Shown: in pieces, positions 21,501 to 32,900 of the stretch
Position numbering within the stretch: the first letter of the stretch is position 1
Layout: every line of letters starts with the position of its first letter
Assembly: GCA_946894095.1 (NCBI GenBank)
Contig: OX335655.1
Span: forward strand, 5,456,001 to 5,520,000
Source: Incurvaria masculella
Lineage: Eukaryota > Arthropoda > Insecta > Lepidoptera > Incurvariidae
Direction: 5' to 3'
DNA: 64,000 bases
The notes under the pieces: generated by a model
Database searches by the model: none
The model's input: only the letters and a program-made list of their open reading frames with translations
What the model was told of the DNA's origin: nothing
Translations under genes and position numbers: made by a program

Positions 21501-21839
21501 AGGGTTCCGTACCCAGAGGGTGAAAACGGAACCCTATTACTAAGCCTCCGCTGTCCGTCCGTCCGTCCGTCCGTCCGTCCGTCCGTCCGTCCGTCCGTCC
21601 GTCCGTCCGTCCGTCCGTCCGTCCGTCCGTCTGTCACAGGGCTGTATCTCATGAACCGTAATAGGTAGGCAGCTGAAATTTTCACAGAGTGTGTATTTAT
21701 TTTGCCGCTATAACAACAAATAGGTAAAATAAAAAAATAATAAAAAATAAAGGGGGGCCCATACAAAAATGTAATTTTTTGGCGTTGATGGTACGGAACC
21801 CTTCGTGTGCGAGTCCAACTCGCACTTGGCCGGTTTTTG
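21501..21839 (+). repeat. GTCC-microsatellite interspersed element, copy 1
   Basis: It starts with AGGGTTCCGTACCC and holds about 19 GTCC units at 21553-21630. It ends with GGTACGGAACCCT, a hairpin GTGCGAGTCCAACTCGCAC and TTGGCCGGTTTTT. The start and the inner end motif are inverted copies. Other copies are at 52835-53154, 59405-59706 and 60275-60571, with partial ones at 25181-25308 (minus), 43764-43922 and 47283-47447. Runs of Asp-Gly-Arg-Thr or Arg-Pro-Ser-Val in translation come only from this tract. Confidence 0.85.
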
Positions 21840-22690
21840 TTTTGTTACACACCCATCACAAAACAATACAGCAGGCTATGGTATTACTCTTCTACTTGGT
21901 GATGTCGACTCTGTGGAATATAAATATGATTCCTTCGTTAGTAATATAGCCTCTCGGTGCTAAATATTCGTTAGATACTGTGTTTTCTCGTTCATCTATT
22001 TGACTTCAGTCCACTCCTTCGACAAGAGGTTTTTATTTAGTTGTTTGGAAAATTTTTAACGGTTCCACAGTCATCAACCAGGTTGGAACTGATTGACCTG
22101 AAGAGACCAGCTTGGACAAACATCCTGTCGTGAGATTTGAACATATAGATTGAGATAATGGAACAGATCGAGTGCATTTGTTAAAATGGTTTCCATGAAG
22201 ATATATGCCATCAGTCTTGAGAACCAATTTAATTGTTTTTTGTTCATAGCGTCCCGTTCGTATGCCCTTATAAAATCTATGATTGAGGTAATATTTGTAG
22301 ATAAGTAATCTTTAATGTTTTTATTTTGTTGGTATTTTCGTTAAACATGAACGAGACAGATTTTTGTCAGTGATTTTTCAATAATGTCGCCATTTCGCCA
22401 ACGATTATAAAACTTCTCTTTCAACAACACAGTGTTTTAGTACATAAAAAAATATTAGAGTGAAGTAGAATGCAGCAGGTATCCAGATTGCGCGAGAGTG
22501 GCAGCTATGAAAAATTCAGAAGCATCGATCTCTATAGTTGATGGGATTGTGTCATCGATCGCTGAGACAATAGAATTAAAGACAGTCAGTTAAAGTTCTG
22601 AAGGAAGGCCCTAATTTGGGAGGCATCCTGTGAAAGCTACAGGGCTCGAGTAGAGGCCGGTTTCGCTGCCGCACATGTTGAAAGTCATAA
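21840..22690. other. GrD-GrE spacer, no gene seen
   Basis: Short reading frames here have no family signature. No repeat unit was recognised. Confidence 0.4.
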
Positions 22691-22699
22691 GCTGCTGTA

Positions 22700-23337
22700 C
22701 AGTTCGTGGTTTAGGCTTTAGCCTTTCATGCGAGAGTTTATTGATTCAAATCCTCGCACCGGTATGCACCACTTTCTTTCTTTTTCTGAGTTGGATAAGT
22801 GCATTTCGCTATGAATGCGAGCTGTACCATGGTTCGGAATCCATGTAGAATTGAAGATCCCCTAATAGGTGGTAACTATAGTTGAAGCGGCAATGAAACA
22901 TTGTCCGTGTTTTTCATCTAGTTCAGTAAAGCCGTGCTCAAAAAAGGGAAGGTCATGGCATGACAACACACCTAATTCCTTCGGGAATGTGGTGGATTGG
23001 GCTACTATCACAAGGGTAAGTTGTGTTCTCTTTCTGAGTAGGATAAGTGGTTTTCGTTACTAATGCGTACTGCTCCATAGTTCGAGATCCATGAAAAACT
23101 TTAGGCCCCCTTTTCCTCGAGGTAAAGCCCACCCGAGTTGATACCGTCGCATTGGATGAAAAGACGGCAGTGAAACATTGTTCGTATTTTCGATTCAGTT
23201 TAATGTAGCCGTGCGCATAAAAAAATATTCTGGGATGGGACGTTCCGTCCGTCGTTCGGGAATGCGATGCGTTCGGCTAATATCATAACGATGGGTGTGG
23301 TATTAGCCATCCATGTCAGGTTGCGTAAAAAAAAAGC
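22700..23337 (+). repeat. Two decayed tRNA-headed SINEs in tandem
   Basis: The first copy (22700-23025) keeps a box B-like GATTCAAATCC and the body. The second (23026-23337) lacks the head and ends in GGTATTAGCCATCCATGTCA and a poly-A run. Both are diverged. Confidence 0.7.
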
Positions 23338-23925
23338 ATCGCAAGTATTTTCGTACCTCGACTCTGCTTCTGAAAGCTGGGCAGCTTTTCTATTCTTACG
23401 TGTTTTCCGTCTAGAGAAGCCAAATAATTTAGAAAATTTCAAATCACATAAAAGCGGTGTACAATCGTATACCCAAAGATTTAAATATTTACGGATACCA
23501 TTGATTTCAAACTAGGGCTGTCCAATATAAATGAAAATAAAAAAACCGTTGAAATTTGCGGCCAAAACCACAACCAAAAAGTTCATCAACCTTCGCAAGT
23601 CACCGCTTTATATATTTTATTTTAAGTTTAGCTTTTAGTTTAGCATTAAGGGGTATTGCATACCCATTAATGCTAAAGGTTGCTGAATGACAGCAATATC
23701 ACTCGTTATGCCTACAAACATCATTGGACGAAACAATATTGTCAACATTCAATCGCTTATATGAGATATTAATCGATGTTTCGTAGCAAAAAAATTACGA
23801 TAATGTCCGTTAGTATTGAAAGGGTTAAATAGGGTTTGAACGTTTATACAATAGTACATTATTTTGGTATACCTATGGGGATACCTATACCTAGGAAAAC
23901 CTATGTGTTAGTGCATTTTTTTATT

Positions 23926-26900
23926 TTAAATAAAGTTAAACTGCAATAGCACTATGAGGTATGTGACCACGAGGGTGACGTAGTTGAAGGGGAGTTGGAT
24001 GTCCATGCAAAAGAGCCTGTAGACGGTGAAGCGAGGTTGTGACAGCTCGCAGTAGCGCAGCAGCGAAGCAGCTGCCTCGTGATGCTCTGTAAATGCACAC
24101 ACACAACCAGAAGTCATTTCTATATTTGTATTATTGTCCTTATTAGTGAAGAAGAGTTTATATAGAATCTAGAAGAATATGAATATGAATAAACGAAGGA
24201 ATTTGGTTAACGCAACCAATTACAATCATTACCTCGTGATGCTCTGTACCCACGTAAAACCAAATGTATATATCAGTCTATATCAGTGGTTCTTAACTAT
24301 TTAGTGATGAGGCACTATTTAAAATCTTAGTCTTGCCATGGACCACCAACTGGTAGAGATAAGTAATGTAAATATAATAAGTAATGTTAATAAAAACGTA
24401 TTTTTTACCAAAATTTTACTTTTAAGAGATAAATACCCATATTGTTTTAATGCTATTTTCGTTTTTTCTGCACACTTTTTGCGAACCCCTGTAAAATAGT
24501 CACTCATCTTTTTTGGATGGCTCCGCTTTTAGGTGCTTCCAGGGACCACCAGCGGTCCGCGGACCACAGTTTACGAACCACTGATCTAAATAGAAGAGTT
24601 TATAAGAATCTAGAAAGAAAGGCACCAATTACAATAATTATTTGGAAAAAAAAATTATCACCTCGGTGGGCAACGTCTCCAAGTATTGCTAACAGTGTCG
24701 ACTGCAACTCCTCTACGGCCATCTTGACTCCCTCAGCGCACAAGCTTGGGTAACATATTGTCACTGCCATTCTTACCCACCAGCTAAATGATGCTATGTA
24801 GAATTCAATTTCAGGACGCTGAAAATGCATATAATACTGCTAAATGCGAAAACAAACCCTCCCAGTATTTATCGCGTTCTACGTTATTTTGGAATATAAT
24901 TAAATGTGGAGTTCATGCATAAAATGAATCACTTGTTAATTTGTTAAATATTTATTTTTGTACACAAATATTGGGAAAACTATCCCGTCATTTTTTTTGT
25001 CAATTTGTTTATTTATTTGAAATGTATAAATTAATAGAAATTCAACAAAAATCATTTGTCACTAATAAAAATCTGACGAAGAGAGAAAACCAAGATTAAA
25101 ATTTAAACATCCGTTACATACATCCAAATCAAAATTGGTATAATAGTTAAACGTCCCTATATTTTATGTGCCAAAGCTTCATGAGATACAGCCCTGTGAC
25201 ATACGGTCGGGTGGACGGACAGACGAACGGACGGATGGACGGACGGAAAGACAACGGAGTCTTAGTAATAGGGTTCCGTTGGCACCCTTTAGGTACGGAA
25301 CCCTAAAAATCAATACTAATAACAATATTTGCCTGAACATTTATACGATTTTAATAAAATAACCTACATATACCTGTACCAGCGAGAGGTGAAAAGATTT
25401 ACAAATGGTTTGATACGATATAATAGAATATCTTGTTTCTAATGTTTGCATGACCATCACTGATATATCGTCTATGATGACCATACATTTCGTAAAATAT
25501 GTACCGATTTTGAAGAACCGTCTGCGCCTTCCAGTTACAACCGCCCCTTACGAAATGTCCGTTATAACTTAAATTGTTACTTCCGCATCCTCAAAATTTA
25601 AAATTACATCGAAAAGGAAGCATTAAACGAACGGTTTATACCAGACTTTGTTATAACCAATGCCAGTGCCAATCACAAAAAAACTTAATTTTAAGGCTAC
25701 GACTTCAAATCAATTAATTTGTTGTGGCAGTACGATTGATACTTTTGGAGTAAGGCGGTGTGATTAGAAGGGCCTTAAATTTGTTTAATTTTTAATAAAT
25801 ACCGACCATCGTTTGACTGTTCTTGACAAACACGAAGAGGGACATCAGAATACTTGTGAAATTGTTGAAGAAAAATAACAATACCTGAAACACGACATTT
25901 CTAGTTTATTAAAATTATTATTGAATTTATCCAATAGATTAAGGATAATGACTTACTCACTATATAAATCTGATTTCATAAGTTTTTTATTTACTGTTAA
26001 AACCTAGTCAAAGTCTGAAAATGGACGCTTCCAAATTGTGTCTCTACCACGAAGGCATCGGTGGTCAAGTGTCCAATGAACAATGACCAATTAGGTGTAA
26101 ATGACTATATAAATACAGGATTTTGTATGAAGTAAGAGCTGTCACACAGGCCACCGAGTTTTGATTATTTTTAAAAATCATATTAACAACATCCTGCCAG
26201 AGATCAATGAAAATAAATTACATCTCTTCCTATATTTTTTTCTTACTTTTTATATTTTCAAACAATAAACAGATATTCTCACACATTGCGCTGTAATTAT
26301 TTAATGGAAAAAGTTTATTACCTGTAGATTAAATAAGTCATTTATTAAATTAAACGCGTTTATGAGTTGTCCGTAGAGTTTGTAAATGGTGGTTAAACTT
26401 AATTCAAATGTGGCTGTCTCCAACTCGGTGTTATCCGAAATCCTATGTAATGAAATGAAAGATATTTTTCGCTTCGATTCTGAAGGTTGCAGAGAGAAGT
26501 GACGCTTGATGTGCGCTGTAATATGGCGCATGCGCGCCTGGATGCAGTCTAGAAGACTGCCGCAGAGCAACAGTTCCAGTTCGAATAGAGCCATCAAACA
26601 TATTAAATACAGCTCTTCCTCCCGAAAGAAACCAACAACTCTCGTGAACGTAAACCCTACTATCATATAAGACACAACGACTCCAAACAAAATTTTTTTG
26701 TTTGTTACTGAAATAGTCGTATATATTCTGTGACTGGCCGGCAAGTCCATTTCATCGTCGACATCCCGCAATATTTCGAACAGTGCGACCGTTTTCGAGC
26801 TCTCGACGAACACCATTTTGAGAACCACCAAGAGGTACATGAACATTAGGATTATTCGATAGATGTCAAATATGAAGTTGCCCAATGAGTACGCATCCGT

Positions 26901-27158
26901 CACGGCCCGCGTATTCAGTGAAGATACCAGGTAAGGCAATAAATAGTAGACGAAAACGCAGGTAAGAGAAATACTATATAGTTGGGAGATGACCGAAGGT
27001 GGACCTGCTATCCCACGCACTATAGTGAAGCGCTGTATACCGAAAACGGATTCTATGCCGAACAGTAATCGAAAATGTCTTGTGGTATTGTCACTTGATG
27101 AACTAAATCGCTGATTAAGCACTTTATTCAAGTCAAATTCAGGTCTAACGGCAGCCAT
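23926..27158 (-). CDS. Gustatory receptor GrE, 4 exons, intact
   Basis: This is a seven-transmembrane insect gustatory receptor. The exons in gene order are 27158-26322 (279 codons), 25884-25807 (26 codons), 24818-24662 and 24086-23926, giving 410 residues. Splice phases are 0, 0 and 1, with donors GTAATA, GTCGGT and GTGATA. Exon 1 shows LLFGIESVFGIQR, LRDVDDEMDLP and CGSLLDC with four hydrophobic segments. Exon 4 ends in TYLIVLLQFNFI. An in-frame ATG at 27239 would add 27 residues, but the Met at 27158 matches the start shared by all paralogues. From the codon after position 23959 to the acceptor, exon 4 is identical to that of GrF. The closest paralogue overall is GrF. Intron 3 holds a hAT-like MITE and a duplicated sliver of exon 4's 5' end (about 24228-24250). 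Confidence 0.9.
24284..24583. mobile_element. hAT-like MITE in GrE intron 3
   Basis: The ends are inverted: CAGTGGTTCTTAAC on the left and the reverse complement CAGTGGTTCGTAAAC on the right. The flanks GTCTATAT and ATCTAAAT agree at six of eight bases, as expected for a worn 8-bp target duplication. There is no coding capacity. Confidence 0.75.
25181..25308 (-). repeat. GTCC-microsatellite element, truncated
   Basis: This is a minus-strand partial copy with GGACGGACGGAA runs, ending at AGGTACGGAACCCT. It lies in GrE intron 2. Confidence 0.75.
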
Positions 27159-27290
27159 TTGGAATAGATATAGAATCGACTGCTTGTTGGTAGTTTTCAA
27201 ATCGAATGCCATTCTTACATCAGCCCTGTACCTTTTCATTAACTAAAGTGGCCTTAGGTCATTTATTCGGCTCTTGAAATCTAAGTAATT
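27159..27290 (-). promoter_or_regulatory. Conserved proximal 5' flank of GrE
   Basis: Reading toward the gene, this flank shares with GrF a block around AAAGTGGCCTTAGGTCATTTATTC (plus-strand view) and the short AT stretch next to the ATG. It is likely core promoter and 5' UTR. Confidence 0.4.
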
Positions 27291-27299
27291 ACAAAATAG

Positions 27300-28069
27300 T
27301 TACGTTATCATTTGTTAAAAAAATCAATACACAAACCAAATTTTACAAAGAATTGCTAGTGTAAGATATATATATCTCATGAGATATATCTCATCAAAAA
27401 CATAAATGTGAAAATGGGAGCCACTCAGCCGACAAAATAATTGAGATCTAAATTGGTGGCAAGTTCTGTAGATAAGCCGCAAATTTATTATATTCTGTTC
27501 TAAAACGAATTTAAAACAAAATGTATGCTTTTTTTTGCTGCAACAGTTCAACTAGCTTTATTCAATATCCATTTCATGAGGGAGATAGCATGCTCTTAAA
27601 GTACCTATTGTGAAGTAAGCGAGATAAATTTAATGTAGGTTACTTTCGGTTGGATTTGGATGGCTGTTTATTTTAGCACTGATACACAAGGATAATGTTT
27701 CAAGCCGGATGAAAGCGGAGCGATGCAGAGAACCAGAATCGTCAAACTTGCTGATTAATCTTTTGCGCATTGATTTTCGGTTGTATTTGAAATAAGGATT
27801 TTCCTAGTCCACAGAAAAAGTACAACACACATAACTGACCAGGGTGGGGGAATGAAATTCTAAAAACTATGGTTAGGGTAAGTTATGTTAGGTAAAACCT
27901 ACACGTTATGAATTTTCACTTTTACTTAACCTACTAATTTAAAATCTTTCGATCCAAAAATTGGCAAATCTTGTAACAACTGTCTGAACACGTTTTTTTC
28001 AAAAGTGACGTGGCTATATCAGTCACTTGGAGCCACAAGAAAACAATTGGGAAATAATTCGACTCTACA
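27300..28069. other. GrE-GrF spacer, no gene seen
   Basis: This is AT-rich DNA without recognised repeats or reading frames of note. Confidence 0.4.
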
Positions 28070-28125
28070 TCTAAAACCCGTCTAAAACCCGAGTGGAGCC
28101 GGGTACCTCAGCTAGTCCACTAACT
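28070..28125 (-). repeat. RTE-like LINE tail fragment
   Basis: In reverse complement it reads CTAGCTGAGGTACCCGGCTC, the motif that starts the copies at 28803-28995 and 40357-40540. Confidence 0.6.
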
Positions 28126-28802
28126 TGAACGGTCGTGCGTCGCAGCACGCGTCGACTGAGGCGGGGGGAAACAGTATTTGCGATATGCTCACTAAGCGTG
28201 CCGGCACATAAGATAGTTGTATGAGCGAGGACTCTAAGAAATGCGGTTGTAGCGTAAATTATTTTAATGCAAATAGATAGAGAGGCGGGATGAAACAGAA
28301 CCACTTCTAGTCTTCAACACACTCAAAAATACCACAAACCAAAAGAAATCCTTGGAAAACACTCACAGGTTGATGGCATCAGTTCTCAGCACACCAGGGC
28401 CCTGAGTTTCTGATGAATATGGGCGAACACACCAGCGTGGTGGTTCGCGCACTGCAATCCAATGTCTTTAGCACAGGTTCACTAGATCGTTCCAATAGTT
28501 CGTTATTGAGAGGTCATAAAACACTCCTAGGAGGCATAAAAGGTCCAATATAATCATGTTTCAAGATTACGTTTACTCCATGACATGTTGCGCGTCCCAC
28601 GGTTCAAACGGAACAGGAAGCACTATGGCAGCGAGCTGTATTCGCGCGCTGCTTAATGTTTTTGGTAACTGTCACATGCACGCGGTAGGTCAAAAATATT
28701 GAAGTCCATGCATGCTGAAGCGTTTCCGGTCAATTGGAATGCCTTCTTTTAAAATGTGAGAAAGATTTTGAAGTGGCCCAAACAATAGTAGACAATATAT
28801 AA

Positions 28803-28995
28803 TATACTAGCTGCGGTACCCGGCTCCGCTCGGGTTAGTGTAGGATAAATTATCTCATGGATTAAAAGTAGCCTACATGAATTGTCCAAAATAGGGTCAA
28901 ACTGGTCCAAGACAATGTATCTATGTACCAAATTTAATCAAGATCGTTCGAGCCGAAATAGCACGATTTAATGAGAAACATCCAATAATTCCCAT
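28803..28995 (+). repeat. RTE-like LINE 3' tail
   Basis: It begins ACTAGCTGCGGTACCCGGCT and later contains ATGTACCAAATTTAATC, a pattern typical of RTE-type LINE 3' ends in arthropods. A second copy is at 40357-40540. Confidence 0.65.
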
Positions 28996-28999
28996 TTAG

Positions 29000-29973
29000 A
29001 GCTTCGTTGACATTTGGTGGCTATTAAAAAAAACATTTGCCGCCAGAACCTTTCTGCACTTTAACTGCTAGTAAGTAACGTGTAACGTAGGTAAGTTTTG
29101 CGTGGACTCCAACCCACAGCCAGCCTCAACATCGAAAACAGTAACCCATCTCGAACCTGACTGTTCCCAGAGACGTTATACATTGATAAAATACGCACAT
29201 AAATCAGGTAAGTGGTTCGCATGTTATAAGACTTTAACACTCACTACTCACCCTTCCGGTAATGAACCGTTATATTATGTAGCCTATAAGTTTTTAGTAG
29301 AATCAGACTAGACGTAGATACAATCCGCATCTATATCGAGTAATTGGTTCTCAAGGATTTTATTCTATTGGTCGATATAGCGTGATGCCAAGTAGTCCGA
29401 AAGTTGCAGGAAATATCAAGCCGTACTTCGGTACAGTTAGTATAAGTAAGCGCTGCCGCCGCCCCCCCCCCCCCCCCCTCCCGCCGAGCCGTGCAGAGCA
29501 TTGCAGTTTGTATGACAGCCACATCTTAGCTTAAGCGGAACTGAATTATATTTAGCCCATCCTAATTCCCGGGTAGTTAAATGTACGTGTACTAAGTTTT
29601 ACAAATCGCTAGTGCCTTGAAAATTCTCCAACGGACACAACCGTCACGACGTCTGCCCTCACGGGTCCCCTCCCCCCCTCACCCACCGCGCGGCGTCGTT
29701 TTCGCAGCCCCGTGTAAGTTCGAAAGCCTATGGGCACAATATCTTTATAAATTGTAGCCTATGTCTTATTCTATATCTACATCTATATCTATATCTAGCT
29801 TTATCTAGCCGCGCGTTACATAAAAAAATATTAATTGATCACAACTTCGGTTCCAGAAATAGCATCCGTTCACCAAATGATGTTAATTAATCGATTCCAT
29901 TGTTTTCGGTTGCAATAGGTAATGTACATTAAATACAATATTCTGGATAACTTTGCGTTAAGTTACTTTTTAT
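29000..29973. other. Spacer 3' of GrF, includes a run of 17 C
   Basis: No gene is supported. A homopolymer of 17 C lies at 29462-29478 in a short GC-rich patch. Near 29690-29730 there is a short relative of the GGCGTACGCC repeat family (CAGCCCCGTGTAAGTTCGAA). Confidence 0.45.
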
Positions 29974-32900
29974 TTAAATGAAGTCAAATTGCAGTAACGC
30001 GATGAGGTATGTGACCACGAGGGTGACGTAGTTGAAGGGGAGTTGGATGTCCATGCAAAAGAGCCTGTAGACGGTGAAGCGAGGTTGTGACAGCTCGCAG
30101 TAGCGCAGCAGCGAAGCAGCTGCCTCGTGATGCTCTGTATTTACACACCACAAGATATTAGGTTATAGGTGGATAATTGTGTACTTATTTGTATACAGGG
30201 TGAATTTTTCAAGTGGGTCTTCAGGGCAAAATCCGTAACTATAAGGAATATCGAAAAACACTCAAAGGAGTAATGAGGGAGTCATTGGAAAAAATCTTTT
30301 TCCAGCCAGGAATCGAACTCATTGATTTTAAGAAAAATAAAGCATTCTGTATAATATTGAATCAGTCAATGGTGTCGCTTATAGAATAGAATAGAATAAA
30401 CGTTTATTTCCTCATTTAAACAGTACAGTTTTGTATATAATGCTCGTAACTTAGAACTAAGAGGAAAAGGGAGCCAACTCAGCTAACGTACAACTCCCTC
30501 GCGGTGAGAGCGCTGTAGCGCTGATCTTCCGTTGGTCCTAACACACTTAAGTATAGACATAATATATGTTATCAGCTATCCATACCACTAAGAATAATGT
30601 AATTACATTGTACTTATAACACATGTAATGTAATACATGTACTTATAAGGAACGAACCCTGTGAAGTATACGAAAAACTAAAGGAAAGTGTTGATTTTTA
30701 ATAAACTGATTCAAAATTTCAAGTATTCATGCATTACCCATAACTTCTCTGATCAAATTGTTTTTTCTTTCTCGTATCATGGACTTCAACCGAAAAGACA
30801 TAATAATATTTTGAAATTCAGGTGGATACAATCGTCTAGTCTAGGTGGTTGAGCTTTACAAAAAATCAGTCCTTTCCTTTTGTTTGTATGCGTTATTTTT
30901 TTCGAAATCAACGAGTCCCGGCTAGGAAAATAATAAAAAAAAAACGAAAAATGCAGTTTTCGTTTTTATCAAAATCAACCAGTTTAGGATTTGGCCCTGA
31001 AGGCCCACTTGAAAAATTCAGTTAAATAAGATAATATAAGACTTTCTTTTATTAATTTACACATTTTAGGGGGCACATTTCACAATAAATATTTGAAATA
31101 ATAATTGTGGGTACCTCGGCGGCAAACGTCTCCAAGTATTGCTATCAGTGTCGACTGCAACTCCTCCACGGCTACTGTGACTCCTTCAGCGCAAAAGCTT
31201 GGGTAACATATAGCCATTGCCATTCTTGTCCACCAGTAGAATGATGCTATGTAGAATTCAAATTCGGGACTCTGAAAAAATGTATAAGACTATTGAACAC
31301 GAAGAGTAGCCCTCACAGTATGTATCGCGTTCTAAAATCTTCCGCAAATTAAACACAAAACAAAATTAAAAATAAAAACTAACGTACTGAATATTACCAG
31401 CAAGAAATGAAATGCCTGTCTAAAATGAATACATACATATATACATACATTCACGCCGCTTTCCCGAGGGGGTAGGCAGAGATGATAGAGAGATAGAGCA
31501 CACCCCTTTCGCTTCATCCACAGAGATACATCTTTTCATACATGCTCTACGATTACGGGTGCTACGTACCAGACCTTTACAAAGAATTACATCGATTTGG
31601 TCGTGGTACGTTCTTCTAGGCTGCCCAGGCATGACACCTCTGCACACTTCTGCCCAGTAAATTTGTGTAAATTTGGAACGCATTACTACTCCATTTATTC
31701 TACATTCGTGCCTCTTCTGCCGATAAAAAAAATTAATAAATAAAATTGCATAACAATTTCATTGCTAGAACATATTAGTTTTTCACAAAATCATGGAATA
31801 ATTCTATAGAAAATATAATAAATACAAAAGTATTTGCAAAATATTTGACTAGGAGGAAAAATTGTATTAAAAATTTAAATACACTAAAACAAAACATAAA
31901 TTGTTTAACAGGCCTTCTGCCTGTACACAATTTAAAAGTATATACCGTCGCCATAAGTTTATTTGAAAAGATTGTACATTTTTAACTAAGATTAAAAAAT
32001 ATCCTTTTTCATCCAAGATTTTTACTTGTTGTGCCTGAAAGAATACATTTGTGTGACTGTTTTTGAATGATCTGAATTTCTTGGGCTATTCAAGTCAAAT
32101 AGGGTTGAGGGTTTAAAGAATCAAGTATCATACGTAGCTGGGAGAGTTCAAGTTTACCTCTCAACATAATTATAACTACACGTCTCTACCTCTAATAATT
32201 ACCACCAAAATCGTGAAATATTCCGGAAAAAACTAAATATTTTTTAATAAAAAACAATCATATTTTTTTACGTGACTGAAGATAGATGGCTTATACCTCG
32301 TCTGATCTCATCTGTTATAACTCCATATGTTTCTGTGACACAAAAAATAGCCTTTGCTGACAACAATAAAAAGGAGTTCCTATCGAAATCATGCCAAATA
32401 CGTTTTTAAGCTAGGTCAGTGTAGTGTGCTGTACATAGAATGCCCGGAACGGATTTTGTCCGACCCCTCCAAGTGCCAGCAGCTGCTGCGCAGAAACCAA
32501 GTTCGATATAGTTTTCATTCCGCGCAGCCGTTTGCGAGTGGAGGGCACCGACCAACATCCGTCCCTATAATTATATTTATATATAAGTTTTTAGATCTGT
32601 AAATATTACATCCGCACGTTTTGCAACAGCTTTAAGACTCTCGTTATAATCTATTTTATTTAATACTGACCTTCGCTTGACTGATCTTGACAAACCCGAA
32701 TAGGGACATCAAAATACATGTGAAATTGTTAAAGAAAAATAACAAAACCTGAAACAAACATTAGTCAATTAGTTAAATTATAAGACCTTTTTGAAACGAA
32801 ACAAAAATAAATTTTATTAAAAAGCATTTTTATTTAATATAAATGTTCTATGCATAGTTCTTTTTAACCGACTTCGAAAAAAAGGAGGAGGTTCTCAATT

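Noticed and set aside
21553..21630. Regular short repeats considered as a CRISPR array
   Set aside because: It is a four-base microsatellite without spacers, in a eukaryotic genome.
21464..21766. Open frames on both strands with Asp-Gly-Arg-Thr or Pro-Ser-Val-Arg repeats
   Set aside because: They are translations of the GTCC microsatellite inside an interspersed element (also at 59299-59619 and 25168-25362), not genes.
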